Counted from the stretch's first letter, positions 31,847 to 40,349 are shown. The stretch: 40,407 nucleotides of DNA from an uncultured Acetatifactor sp. (GCA_947589075.1 CANQBS010000018.1:1-40407); one strand, 5' to 3'. Numbers and translations are program-made. The notes: generated by a model not told the origin, from the sequence alone.

Positions 31847-32577
31847 AAAGTCACCTTATTATGCCTATGGGCGGGGCAGGTTCTCGATTCTATAAAAATG
31901 GTTATATGCAGCCCAAGCCTCTGATTGAGATACATGGAAGACCGTTCTTTTATTGGTCGGCAATGTCGATATTTAAATATATTCCTGTCGCAGATGTGAC
32001 TTTTGTCATATTGCGGCAACATGTGGATGAGTTTCAGATTGATGAGAAGATCCATTCGTATTTTCCGGATGCTCGGTTCAAGGTACTGGATGAGATCCTT
32101 CCCGGGCCGGTGTACACGGCGCTGGAAGGAGTCAAGGGCATTTCTGATGATACGCCGGTAATCATCAATGACTGTGATCATATGTTCCGGTGTCAGTCTT
32201 TCATTGATTTGATGCAGGGCAGTATCTTTCCGTGGGACGGTGTTTTGTTGACTTTTGAATCAAATTTACCCCAATACAGTTATGTGTGCTATGACAGTGC
32301 GGGGCAAATCATCGGTACGGCGGAAAAGCAGGTGGTGAGCAACCACGCAATCTGTGGGGCGTACACCTTTCGCAATGCCGCTTTATTCCATGAGGCAGCC
32401 ATTGAATATATCCAGCGTAGTTCTGATGTGGAAAAATACATGAGTGGCGTATTTGCCATAATGTGTGAACATAGTATGAGTGTGATAGATCATCTGCTCG
32501 ACTTTCATGTAGAATTCGGAACTCCGGCAGAATATGAGACGGCAAAAAGCTCCTCGTATTTTCAGATTTTTGAATAA
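31843..32577 (+). CDS. NTP-transferase-fold nucleotidyltransferase
   Basis: This 244-residue enzyme has the pyrophosphorylase signature MPMGGAGSRF with the Lys of QPKPLIEIHGRP and a metal-binding NDCDHMF. It should make a nucleotide-activated compound (NDP-sugar, or CDP-linked small molecule) for the polymer. It overlaps the WavE-like gene by ATGA and is followed closely by an APH-type kinase and a nucleotidyltransferase-HAD fusion. The three look like one activation pathway. The substrate is unknown. Confidence 0.8.
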   Translation: MKSHLIMPMGGAGSRFYKNGYMQPKPLIEIHGRPFFYWSAMSIFKYIPVADVTFVILRQHVDEFQIDEKIHSYFPDARFKVLDEILPGPVYTALEGVKGISDDTPVIINDCDHMFRCQSFIDLMQGSIFPWDGVLLTFESNLPQYSYVCYDSAGQIIGTAEKQVVSNHAICGAYTFRNAALFHEAAIEYIQRSSDVEKYMSGVFAIMCEHSMSVIDHLLDFHVEFGTPAEYETAKSSSYFQIFE

Positions 32578-32590
32578 AGGAAAAGAGATA

Positions 32591-33454
32591 ATGTGGACGA
32601 AAGCTTTAAGCGGTCATTCCGGCTGCCAAGTACTCTTGTGTGAAAGCGATGCTCGGTTATTTGTGCGCAAAATATCCGGCAGCAGCGATTATAATGCGCG
32701 CCTGCAGGTTCAGGCTGAGAAGCAGGCGCGTTTTGAAAGCCGGTTCGTCAGTGTGCCCAAGGTTTTAGACAGCGGCATAACAAATGACGGTTGCTATTAT
32801 TTTGATATGGAATATATTCGCGGTGTCACTCTTGCGGAATATATGAGAAGAATTGAAATTGGCAAAATTCGAGGATTTGTTTCCAGGCTTATAGGACATA
32901 TTGTGGACGTTGGTAATAAAAGCGGATATATCAAGGCGGATGTTTTTTCAGATAAAATCAATGCCCTACGCCAAAGCTTTGCAGCATTAGAAGCTGATGC
33001 AAGTGTGGATATGCAACTGATAAACCGTGCATTGGCAGCCCTTGAGGCGCATTCCTGGCAAAGCTTTACGCAATCATCCTGTCATGGCGATCTTACTCTT
33101 GAAAACATCATTGTACATGACAGCGAACTCTATTTTATTGATTTTTTAGACTCCTTTTATGACTGCTGGATTCTGGATATCAGTACGCTTTTACAGGATG
33201 CTTATGCCCTATGGGCTTACCGAAACTGGGATATTGTTGACATGAACACCCAGATCAGGCTGGCTGTATTTCGGGATATCCTGATGGATGAACTGACCGC
33301 TATTGACGCAGGCGTATGGGTAAATGAAGTGTTTTACGCTCTGCTTTTAAAGCTCTTGCGTATTTACCCTTATACCAAGGACGAAAAGACGATCCGGTTT
33401 TTAAACGACAAAACAGCCCTCGTTTTGTTAATACTGGAACAGGGAGGCCTTTGA
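32591..33454 (+). CDS. APH/choline-kinase-fold small-molecule kinase
   Basis: This 287-residue phosphotransferase shows the Brenner motif CHGDLTLENIIVHD (catalytic Asp and Asn) and the metal-binding Asp of LYFIDFLDSFYDCW. The N-terminal lobe carries LFVRKISG (ATP-binding Lys) and MEYIRGVTLAEYM. The family includes aminoglycoside, choline and sugar kinases. In this setting it probably phosphorylates a sugar or small alcohol that the neighbouring nucleotidyltransferase activates. ATG 32591 follows GGAAAAGAG; the frame is open upstream into the previous gene. Confidence 0.78.
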   Translation: MWTKALSGHSGCQVLLCESDARLFVRKISGSSDYNARLQVQAEKQARFESRFVSVPKVLDSGITNDGCYYFDMEYIRGVTLAEYMRRIEIGKIRGFVSRLIGHIVDVGNKSGYIKADVFSDKINALRQSFAALEADASVDMQLINRALAALEAHSWQSFTQSSCHGDLTLENIIVHDSELYFIDFLDSFYDCWILDISTLLQDAYALWAYRNWDIVDMNTQIRLAVFRDILMDELTAIDAGVWVNEVFYALLLKLLRIYPYTKDEKTIRFLNDKTALVLLILEQGGL

Positions 33455-33456
33455 CA

Positions 33457-34725
33457 GTGCGAACGTTAATTGTATTGTGTGCGGGTCAGCAGATGCGTAT
33501 GCAGTGCCCGCTTTATTTGAATCATTATTCTTGCAATGTCCTGTTAGCGGCTAAAGTGCTTGAAAACATCCATGCGGATACATATGACAGGATTATTTAT
33601 ACGGTTTCTCAGGAAGACTGTGAGAAATATGATGCCAGGAATATATTGCAAGACGGGATGAAGGATGTTTACCCGATCCAAATATTTACATTGGCACAAA
33701 GCACGTCAGGGCCGGCCCAAAGCTTATACTTGACTATAAAGGGCATGAATGTCGCCGGTGAGATTGCCGTCCGTGACTGCACAAGCTCTTTTTGCCTTGC
33801 TGAAAATGCAAGAGGCAATTTTGTCGCGGGGGTGGATCTTGTGCGGCTTGACAGGGATGTCTATCGCGTCCGTCAAAAGAGTTTTATTGTTGTTAATGAG
33901 CAGGGGCAAATCCTGGATATCGTAGAAAAGAGTTTCCGCTCCGACATAATCTCTGCCGGACTTTATGGATTCGAAAATGCTGAAGACTTTGTGATGGCCT
34001 ATGAGCGTCTGAGCGACTGGCATCACCCGATCAAGCATCTTTATATAAGCAACATTATTTCATATTTAATTGGTTATCGGCAGTTGGTGTTTCACTTTGC
34101 TGAGGCGACTGGGTATGAGGACTGGAAGGATCCGGACGCATGGAGCAGACTTCAGGATAAGCAGGGGCAGGGTAAGCTTGTGATGGTTGATTTGGACGGA
34201 ACGCTGTTTGACACCCGGCAGGTAAATTACATGGCATACAGGGAAGCGCTGGAGAGGCACGGATTTCAACTTGACTATGAATATTACTGCGAGCATTGCA
34301 ACGGGAAATACTATATGGACTTTCTGCCTCAGATTACGACGCAGGATGAGTTAATCCTACATCAGATCCACATGGAAAAGAAAGCGGCTTATAAGAAATA
34401 TCTTGGATGCGCTGTTCTTAATAAAACTTTAATTGATATGCTGCGGCTGATGGGTCGGGAATACCGTGAGGCGCTGGTGACGACAGCTTCTAAAGAGAAC
34501 ACCGATGATATCCTGAATTATTTCGGCATGTCAAATATCTTCGATTTGATTCTGACCCGCGAGGACACAGAGCATGTGAAGCCGAATCCGGAATGCTTCA
34601 TAAAAGCAATGGCCCATTTTTCAGCTTTGCCGGAAAACTGCATTATTTTTGAAGATTCAGAAGAAGGTATCGAGGCGGCGCGGAGGGCGGGCGTACAGTG
34701 TTGTGTAGTGAAGGGATACCGATAG
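33457..34725 (+). CDS. Nucleotidyltransferase-like / HAD hydrolase fusion protein
   Basis: This 422-residue protein has two parts. Residues 1-220 resemble an NTP-transferase fold (RTLIVLCAGQQMRMQCPLYL), but the expected Gly-rich GGxGxR loop is degenerate and the usual PK-x-L Lys is replaced by Leu (CPLYL), so activity is doubtful. Residues 230-422 are a full HAD phosphatase: VDLDGTLFDT (nucleophile Asp), VTTAS, HVKPNPE (Lys) and IFEDSEEGIEAA. GTG 33457 has GGGAGG 9 nt upstream; TTG 33451 is also in frame. It overlaps or abuts the kinase stop. It may dephosphorylate the intermediate of the same pathway. Confidence 0.78.
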   Translation: MRTLIVLCAGQQMRMQCPLYLNHYSCNVLLAAKVLENIHADTYDRIIYTVSQEDCEKYDARNILQDGMKDVYPIQIFTLAQSTSGPAQSLYLTIKGMNVAGEIAVRDCTSSFCLAENARGNFVAGVDLVRLDRDVYRVRQKSFIVVNEQGQILDIVEKSFRSDIISAGLYGFENAEDFVMAYERLSDWHHPIKHLYISNIISYLIGYRQLVFHFAEATGYEDWKDPDAWSRLQDKQGQGKLVMVDLDGTLFDTRQVNYMAYREALERHGFQLDYEYYCEHCNGKYYMDFLPQITTQDELILHQIHMEKKAAYKKYLGCAVLNKTLIDMLRLMGREYREALVTTASKENTDDILNYFGMSNIFDLILTREDTEHVKPNPECFIKAMAHFSALPENCIIFEDSEEGIEAARRAGVQCCVVKGYR

Positions 34726-34785
34726 TTGAAGGCGCATATCAGAAAAGCAAAAACAATCTAATGCAAAGGTGGAAAGGAATATCAT

Positions 34786-35631
34786 ATGAAGAAAGCATTA
34801 TTATTCGGTGCCGGACGAAGTGGACAAAAAATTTATGATGAAGTGAAGAATTTGTATGAAGTAGTGGGATATATCGATAGTGATCATAATAAAGCAGGTA
34901 AGACAGTAAAGAATAAATCTGTTTGGTACTGTGATGAAATCGATAAAATTAAGTTTGACGTTGTCATAATCACATCACAACCAGCAATGGAAAGTATGTG
35001 TAATTTTTTAATAGAGCATGGCGTTGATGAGAGCCAAATTATAACTTCATATATTTCTTTCCCCCTAGAAAGCAGACGACAGTTCCTGCAAGATTTGTCT
35101 ATATTATATAATCAGAAAAGTTTAATGGGGGGGGTAGCGGAAGTTGGTGTTTTTGCCGGTGATTTTGCAAGATATATTAATGAATATTTTCCGGCAGATA
35201 AATTATATTTATTTGATACATTTGAGGGATTTCAAAAGCGAGATATCCTTGTGGAAAAAGAGAACGGTTATTCGAGTGCTTCAGTAGGAGACTATAGTTT
35301 GACATCAGTGGAAGTTGTTATGAAGAAAATGCGATACCCTGAGAATGTTATTATCAGAAAAGGATATTTCCCGGATACGGCTTATGGCATTAATGAAACG
35401 TTCAAATTTGTAAATCTTGATATTGACCTTTATTTGCCGACATTAAAGGGGCTTGAATTTTTTAAAAATAGGATGGTAAGAGAAGGAGTAATTCTTATAC
35501 ACGACTATTATAATACGACTTTTAATGGTGTAAAGATGGCTGTGGACAAATTTATGAATGATAATCCTCAGCTTAGTCTTGCACCCATAGGAGATACATT
35601 AAGTGTTATGATAATGGGATTTGCAAGATAA
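34786..35631 (+). CDS. Rossmann-domain / TylF-MycF-type methyltransferase fusion
   Basis: This 281-residue protein has two domains. The first roughly 110 residues form a small NAD/CoA-binding-like Rossmann domain (KKALLFGAGRSGQKIYDEVK, VVIITSQ) like those of PglD-type and sugar-modifying proteins. The rest is a TylF/MycF-like SAM-dependent methyltransferase (AEVGVFAGDFARYINEYFPA, LYLFDTFEGF, NLDIDLYLPTLKGLEFF, ILIHDYYN). It probably O-methylates a sugar of the polymer. A run of 8 G (35127-35134) inside the gene, at the domain border, is slippage-prone. It is AT-rich. Confidence 0.82.
   Translation: MKKALLFGAGRSGQKIYDEVKNLYEVVGYIDSDHNKAGKTVKNKSVWYCDEIDKIKFDVVIITSQPAMESMCNFLIEHGVDESQIITSYISFPLESRRQFLQDLSILYNQKSLMGGVAEVGVFAGDFARYINEYFPADKLYLFDTFEGFQKRDILVEKENGYSSASVGDYSLTSVEVVMKKMRYPENVIIRKGYFPDTAYGINETFKFVNLDIDLYLPTLKGLEFFKNRMVREGVILIHDYYNTTFNGVKMAVDKFMNDNPQLSLAPIGDTLSVMIMGFAR
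35127..35134 (+). repeat. Poly-G tract, 8 G, inside the methyltransferase gene
   Basis: Eight G encode part of SLMGGVAEV. A one-base change would truncate the protein before its methyltransferase domain, which is a possible phase-variation site. Confidence 0.75.
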
Positions 35632-35678
35632 TTAGCTAGTAGTATATCGAAGAAAGTTACAAGGGGTGGATATTACAG

Positions 35679-36752
35679 GTGGATGATAAAATTTCTGTAA
35701 TCGTTCCAATTTATAATGTCGAGAAATATATTCTACAATGTTTGGATAGTATCGTGAATCAGACATATTCAAATCTGGAAATCATTCTTGTAGATGATGG
35801 TTCGCCGGATGATTGTGGCATGATTTGTGATGAGTATGCGGACAGGGATAATCGGATTATGGTTGTCCATCAGGACAATCGGGGCGTTTCCGTGGCTCGC
35901 AATATAGGTATGGATATGGCGAACGGGGAGTGGATTATGTTTGTGGATCCGGACGATTGGTTGGAATTAGATTGTTGTGAGAAAGTGCTGGGAATTGCTC
36001 AAGAAAAAAAATTAGATATTGTATATTTTCAGAGTCAGGAAGTTGATGAAACAGGCAAAACTGTTCGGATACCATCGTCAATTGGTTCTTTTCAGTTTGC
36101 AAGCGATGCGTTAAAAAAATTACAGTTGGATATTTTAGCAGGGAATATTACAACGTTTGGTTTTGTTAGTTCTGCACCATGGGGAAAAATGTTTCGGCGC
36201 TCCTTGTTGATTCAGCATCAATGCCGATACCCTGTGGGATTAACAAGAAGCCAAGATATTATTTTTAATCTTTATTGTTTGGAGTATATTCAGCAAGCTT
36301 ATTATTTGGATTATGTCGGATATAATTATCGTTTGAATTTGCAGTCTACCTGTCATCGGCGCAATATGCAGATGATGAATATCATGTTTCAGGTGCTTCG
36401 TGAATCGGAAAATTTTGTTTGGTCTTATCATAAAAACGAAGAAGAATATATGAGAAGATTAGGAGCTAAGACAATCGCTATTCAGAAAGAAATGCGGGGA
36501 GCCATGTTTTTTCATCCAACTGGATATATGAGTTATTCAGAGTATTGCGAGTATATGACTCAATATTATGACAATGATATTGTCAAGCGTTACATTGGCA
36601 AATGTTCGTTAAGCGACTTTAAAACGATTAAAAATAAGATGCAATATTTCTTAATTGCAGGACATCATGTGTTTTTATATTACGTTATTGCGTTATTTAT
36701 CTCAGAATCTAAGAAAATATATTGGATTAATAAAAAACCGAAGGAACGGTAA
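35679..36752 (+). CDS. Glycosyltransferase family 2
   Basis: This 357-residue inverting GT-A transferase has the N-terminal ISVIVPIYNVEKYILQCLDS, VDDGSPDDCG, NRGVSVARNIGMD and the metal site FVDPDDW. It adds one sugar of the repeat unit on the cytoplasmic face. The last about 40 residues contain a hydrophobic stretch (YFLIAGHHVFLYYVIALF) that may associate with the membrane. Start GTG 35679 follows AAGGGGTGG. The sugar is not predictable. Confidence 0.92.
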   Translation: MDDKISVIVPIYNVEKYILQCLDSIVNQTYSNLEIILVDDGSPDDCGMICDEYADRDNRIMVVHQDNRGVSVARNIGMDMANGEWIMFVDPDDWLELDCCEKVLGIAQEKKLDIVYFQSQEVDETGKTVRIPSSIGSFQFASDALKKLQLDILAGNITTFGFVSSAPWGKMFRRSLLIQHQCRYPVGLTRSQDIIFNLYCLEYIQQAYYLDYVGYNYRLNLQSTCHRRNMQMMNIMFQVLRESENFVWSYHKNEEEYMRRLGAKTIAIQKEMRGAMFFHPTGYMSYSEYCEYMTQYYDNDIVKRYIGKCSLSDFKTIKNKMQYFLIAGHHVFLYYVIALFISESKKIYWINKKPKER

Positions 36753-36754
36753 AT

Positions 36755-36856
36755 ATGAAAATTGGTATTGTCACTTTCCAAAGAGCGTGTAATTTTATAT
36801 CGAAATATTCTTTCAACACATTTACCTTCAACCGATTTAAAGATGGAGACTTATAA
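36755..36856 (+). pseudogene. Polysaccharide pyruvyl transferase-like 5' fragment
   Basis: ATG 36755 opens a 33-codon frame beginning MKIGIVTFQRACNF. This matches the usual start of Firmicutes polysaccharide pyruvyltransferases (MKIGI(V/L)TFHRA-N-). Similarity stops after about 14 residues and TAA follows. It starts 2 nt after the GT2 gene, as a former operon member would. The evidence is a short N terminus only. Confidence 0.5.
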
Positions 36857-36922
36857 TATTACGGATATATAGAAACAAAGAATAAAAGTGTTTTTTGGAC
36901 ATATGCAATAAAAGGAGTTTTT

Positions 36923-38158
36923 ATGGTTTCTTTGAAAGCAAACTGTAAAGTTGAAACACAAGATTATTTTATGAAAATATTGTTGCTCTGGTATGTAACA
37001 GAGGTTCTCATAAAGACAAGATTTGACTCCTTTTTAGGTATAGCGAAAGAAGTCTTTGATACCTGTCAATCATATCTGGTACTTGCTTTGTTGTTAATAG
37101 AGATTATTTTCTTTCAGCGATATACGAAACGGGAAATAATGAATATAGGTTTATTCGGTTTTTTACTGGTCATTGTTACAGTAAGATCTAATTTTAGCAA
37201 TGAATTATTATCTTTTACATTATTTGCTGTAGCTTCAAAAAAAGCGGATATTAAGCGAGTTATTCGCATGATTTATCGTGCTCTGCAGATTTTAATTCCG
37301 ACTATAGTTATACTATCTCTTTTTGGGGTTCTTGATAATTATGTGATCTACCGTGAAGGAGGATTGCAACGGTATTCACTAGGTTTCTCTCATCCAAACA
37401 CATTGGGTCAATATATCTATACTTTGATGGGATGTCATTTCTATTTGCGTTTTGATAGATTAAAATGGTGGGACTATATTCTGGCGCTTGGAGCAGCGAT
37501 ATTTTGCTATGTTGTTCCTAACTCGCAGACGGCGATAGTATTACTTTTTTTGCTAGTTGCAGTTACTTTGGTTTACAAATTGAGTCAAACGATTTCTAAA
37601 GAAAAGATTGTCTTATATAGTTTGTTGATTGGCGCATTTGCATGCAATGCTATAAGCGTTATTCTTAGCAATATTGATTTATCGAAATATCCGGTTTTAT
37701 CACTTTTTGATAATGCTATTAGTTCTAGGTTTTCTATCTGTAACCATGATATAGATGTATGTGGTCTTACATGGTTCGGGCAGGAGGTTAATGTTTTATC
37801 GACAGAGGTATTCAGTAAACTTGGTATATCTCAAGCGCATGTTGTAGTTACGTTGGATAATTCATATATTGCGATTTTATTAAAGTATGGCATTGTAATG
37901 TTTGCAGTTTTTTCTGCACTGTTTTTATATAATATGTATGTTCAAATACAAAAACAAAGATCCGCCATTGTTATTTTGTTGTTTTTGACAGCGGTATATG
38001 GGGTCACAGAGCGTTCACTCTTTATGTTATCCATTAACATTTTCCTGCTTTCTTTTGCAGATGTGTTTTATGGCCATCGTGAAATTGGGCCATGTTCCGT
38101 CGTACCAGAACACAGGAAGGTAAGGTTAAGAATAAGAAAAAGGATTGCTAGAATATGA
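36923..38158 (+). CDS. wzy: Wzy-like polysaccharide polymerase (O-antigen ligase family)
   Basis: This 411-residue protein has about ten hydrophobic segments. It carries the typical GFSHPNTLGQYIY motif before a membrane span, a central extracytoplasmic loop and, later, LDNSYIAILLKYGI. It polymerises undecaprenyl-linked repeat units at the outer face of the membrane. AAAGGAG precedes ATG 36923. It is strongly AT-rich, as usual for serotype-specific polymerases, and overlaps wzx by 4 nt. Confidence 0.85.
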   Translation: MVSLKANCKVETQDYFMKILLLWYVTEVLIKTRFDSFLGIAKEVFDTCQSYLVLALLLIEIIFFQRYTKREIMNIGLFGFLLVIVTVRSNFSNELLSFTLFAVASKKADIKRVIRMIYRALQILIPTIVILSLFGVLDNYVIYREGGLQRYSLGFSHPNTLGQYIYTLMGCHFYLRFDRLKWWDYILALGAAIFCYVVPNSQTAIVLLFLLVAVTLVYKLSQTISKEKIVLYSLLIGAFACNAISVILSNIDLSKYPVLSLFDNAISSRFSICNHDIDVCGLTWFGQEVNVLSTEVFSKLGISQAHVVVTLDNSYIAILLKYGIVMFAVFSALFLYNMYVQIQKQRSAIVILLFLTAVYGVTERSLFMLSINIFLLSFADVFYGHREIGPCSVVPEHRKVRLRIRKRIARI

Positions 38159-39612
38159 GAGGTTCCAATGTAAAGCAAAATCTTTTCTACCAGATGTGTT
38201 ATGAGGTTCTGGTTCTCATTCTTCCGCTGATTACATCCCCGTATATTGCGCGGGTGATTGGTGCGGAAGGACTGGGCATATACTCGTATTCTTATACAAT
38301 AGCTAATTATTTTGTGCTTTTCTCTATGCTTGGAATAAAGAATTATGGATGCCGTGCGATTGCGCAGGTAAGGGATGATCCGGAAAAGCTCAGGATAACC
38401 TTCAGCAGCTTATTGTCAGTACATATTATTGTATCGCTGCTGTGCATGACCGCTTATATCTGCTATATATTTCTGCTGGAATCAGAACGCATCTATGCAA
38501 TTATTCAAGGCGTATTTGTGTTGAGCGCACTGTTTGATATCAGCTGGTTTTATTTTGGAATAGAAAAATTCAAATTGACAGTTTCCAGAAGTGCTGTCAT
38601 TAAACTGTTGAATGTAATTTGCATTTTCCTGTTTGTCAGGAGCCGGAATGATCTTTGGAAGTACTGTTTCATTTTGGCGCTGGGCATGCTGCTAAACCAG
38701 CTGTCGTTGTGGATACCGTTAAAGAAATATGTGCGCATTGTACGACCGGATATGAAAAATATGTGTAGGCATATCAAACCTTTGCTTATTTTGTTTATTC
38801 CGGCAATTGCCATTAGCCTGTACAAGTATATGGACAAAATTATGATTGGGGCAATCAGCGGGAAAGAGCAGTTAGGTTTCTATGAGAATGCAGAAAAGGT
38901 TGTTAGTGTACCGCTTTCGATTATAAGCGCATTTGGTACTGTGATGTTGCCGCGCATGGCCGGTCTGATACAGTCATCCGGGCAAAGCGTCATTCTGCGT
39001 TATATCACGGTCTCAATGCGTTATATTATGTGTCTTGCTTTTGCATTGGCATTTGGACTTGCTGGTGTAGGATGTATTTTTGCTCCGCTTTTTTGGGGAG
39101 AGGAGTTTGCGCCGTCCGGCATTATCATGATGGGACTGGCATCTACTATCCCTTTTATTTCTTTTGCGGATGTGATACGTACACAGTATTTGATCCCAGC
39201 CAAGAAAGATCGGGAATATTTGTGTTCGGTAATAATGGGTGCGGTTGTCAATTTAATAATTAATTTTGCATTGTTGCCATCATTTGGCGCGGTAGGAGCG
39301 ACAATCGGCACCATTGCAGCGGAAGCATGTGTTTGTATCATTCAGATGTGGGCTGTGCGTCATGATTTAGAATTAAAAACATATTTAAAAAATGCGCTGC
39401 CTTTTTTCCTGATTGGATTGATTATGTTTTTTGCTGTTTATCTTTTAGGGCAATGGGCAGGAACAACATGGTTAATTCTTTTCCTGCAGATTTTATTAGG
39501 CATTGTTTTTTATATTCTGGCTGCAACAGTTTATCTCGCCGCGATTCATGAGGATATCTTTATGAGCGCTTTAAGAAGATTGAAAAGGATGGGAAGGAAA
39601 GATGCGTTATGA
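38155..39612 (+). CDS. wzx: Wzx-like flippase (polysaccharide transporter family)
   Basis: This 485-residue protein with 12-14 membrane spans moves lipid-linked repeat units across the membrane. It begins NLFYQMCYEVLVLILPLITS followed by PYIARVIGAEGLGIYSYSYT, the standard PST/MATE-like start. A central DKIMIGAISGKEQLGFYENA motif is also present. Its start overlaps wzy (ATGA). Base composition is higher in GC than wzy, so the two may have different histories. Confidence 0.93.
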   Translation: MRGSNVKQNLFYQMCYEVLVLILPLITSPYIARVIGAEGLGIYSYSYTIANYFVLFSMLGIKNYGCRAIAQVRDDPEKLRITFSSLLSVHIIVSLLCMTAYICYIFLLESERIYAIIQGVFVLSALFDISWFYFGIEKFKLTVSRSAVIKLLNVICIFLFVRSRNDLWKYCFILALGMLLNQLSLWIPLKKYVRIVRPDMKNMCRHIKPLLILFIPAIAISLYKYMDKIMIGAISGKEQLGFYENAEKVVSVPLSIISAFGTVMLPRMAGLIQSSGQSVILRYITVSMRYIMCLAFALAFGLAGVGCIFAPLFWGEEFAPSGIIMMGLASTIPFISFADVIRTQYLIPAKKDREYLCSVIMGAVVNLIINFALLPSFGAVGATIGTIAAEACVCIIQMWAVRHDLELKTYLKNALPFFLIGLIMFFAVYLLGQWAGTTWLILFLQILLGIVFYILAATVYLAAIHEDIFMSALRRLKRMGRKDAL

Positions 39613-39680
39613 AGAGAGAGAATCCTCATTACTGGCGGGCCGGCTTTATCGGCTTCCACCTGTGCGAAAACTATTGAAAA
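39609..39680 (+). pseudogene. NAD-dependent epimerase 5' fragment, frameshifted
   Basis: ATG 39609 overlaps the wzx stop (ATGA). The sequence can be read as a Rossmann start, ILITGG then AGFIGFHLCEN, but one base is lost in the GGCGGGCCGG stretch, splitting the motif between frames, and a TGA follows. It is the truncated start of a former epimerase/dehydratase gene at the end of the operon. Bases 39681-39860 hold nothing recognised. Confidence 0.6.
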
Positions 39681-39866
39681 GCTACCATGGTCATGTAAAT
39701 CTGAACGGTATCCGTTCTTGTCATTGGTCCATGGCAAATTGATTCTGCAGGTATACCGTCCATGTGAAAATCAGGTAATTTAAAAGAATATTTATTCTCA
39801 CTTTGGATGATAAAAAATATACCATTTTCGCACCTTGACAATTTCATACTTTATATCAGACCTACC

Positions 39867-39895
39867 TTGTCAGTTTTGAAGAAATTTGATATGGT
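39867..39895 (+). promoter_or_regulatory. Promoter of the MNT gene with flanking inverted repeat
   Basis: TTGTCA (39867-39872), a 17-nt spacer and TATGGT (39890-39895) form the promoter. CCTACCT (39861-39867) and AGGTAGG (39912-39918) are exact inverted copies on either side of it and could be an autoregulatory operator. Confidence 0.55.
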
Positions 39896-39927
39896 AAAAC
39901 CAGTAAAAACCAGGTAGGGGGATATAT

Positions 39928-40269
39928 ATGCCGCAAAACATACAAAATGTATTACAACAGTACGTACAGGAGATCATTAAAATATACGGTTCGCACTTGA
40001 AGCGGATCATTCTGTATGGATCTTATGCCAGAGGGGATTTCAGAGAAGATTCCGACGTGGATATTATGATTCTACTGGATCTTACGGATATTGAGGGTAA
40101 GGCATACTTTGATCAACTGATAAATGTTACTTTTGATTTTAACATGGAGTACGGGGTGGATATAAAACCGATTGCAAAGAGTTCGGAGCATTTTTGGAAA
40201 TGGGTGAACACTTATCCTTTCTATACAAATATCAGTAAGGAGGGTGTGATGCTGTATGACGCAGCATGA
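39928..40269 (+). CDS. MNT-type minimal nucleotidyltransferase
   Basis: This 113-residue protein has the pol-beta-type signature LYGSYARGDFREDSDVDIMILL (Gly-Ser and the Asp-x-Asp pair). Such proteins usually pair with a HEPN toxin and AMPylate it as antitoxin. AGGTAGGGGG precedes ATG 39928. The partner frame begins inside its last codons but breaks after about 21 codons, so this may be an orphan antitoxin. It lies outside the exopolysaccharide operon with its own promoter. Confidence 0.85.
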   Translation: MPQNIQNVLQQYVQEIIKIYGSHLKRIILYGSYARGDFREDSDVDIMILLDLTDIEGKAYFDQLINVTFDFNMEYGVDIKPIAKSSEHFWKWVNTYPFYTNISKEGVMLYDAA

Positions 40270-40321
40270 AGATTACGGCACCCGTCGCCTTGCTAAATGC
40301 CATTTAAGGGGGATAAAATGA
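40256..40321 (+). pseudogene. Possible HEPN-protein 5' fragment
   Basis: ATG 40256 overlaps the MNT stop by 14 nt, the usual spacing in MNT-HEPN pairs. It encodes MTQHEDYGTRRLAKCHLRGI then stops. A typical HEPN start (short lead, then R/Y-L-x-K-A) is suggested by RRLAKCHL, but the rest is missing, replaced at TTAAGGGGG (40304). Confidence 0.35.
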
Positions 40322-40348
40322 TAAAAATTACAAAAGTTACCCCCTTAA
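40304..40348. repeat. Inverted repeat TTAAGGGGG / CCCCCTTAA
   Basis: TTAAGGGGG (40304-40312) and CCCCCTTAA (40340-40348) are perfect 9-bp inverted copies with a 27-nt AT-rich centre. They lie where the HEPN homology stops and just upstream of a promoter. It could be an operator for the next gene or the end of an insertion. Confidence 0.6.
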
Positions 40349-40349
40349 C

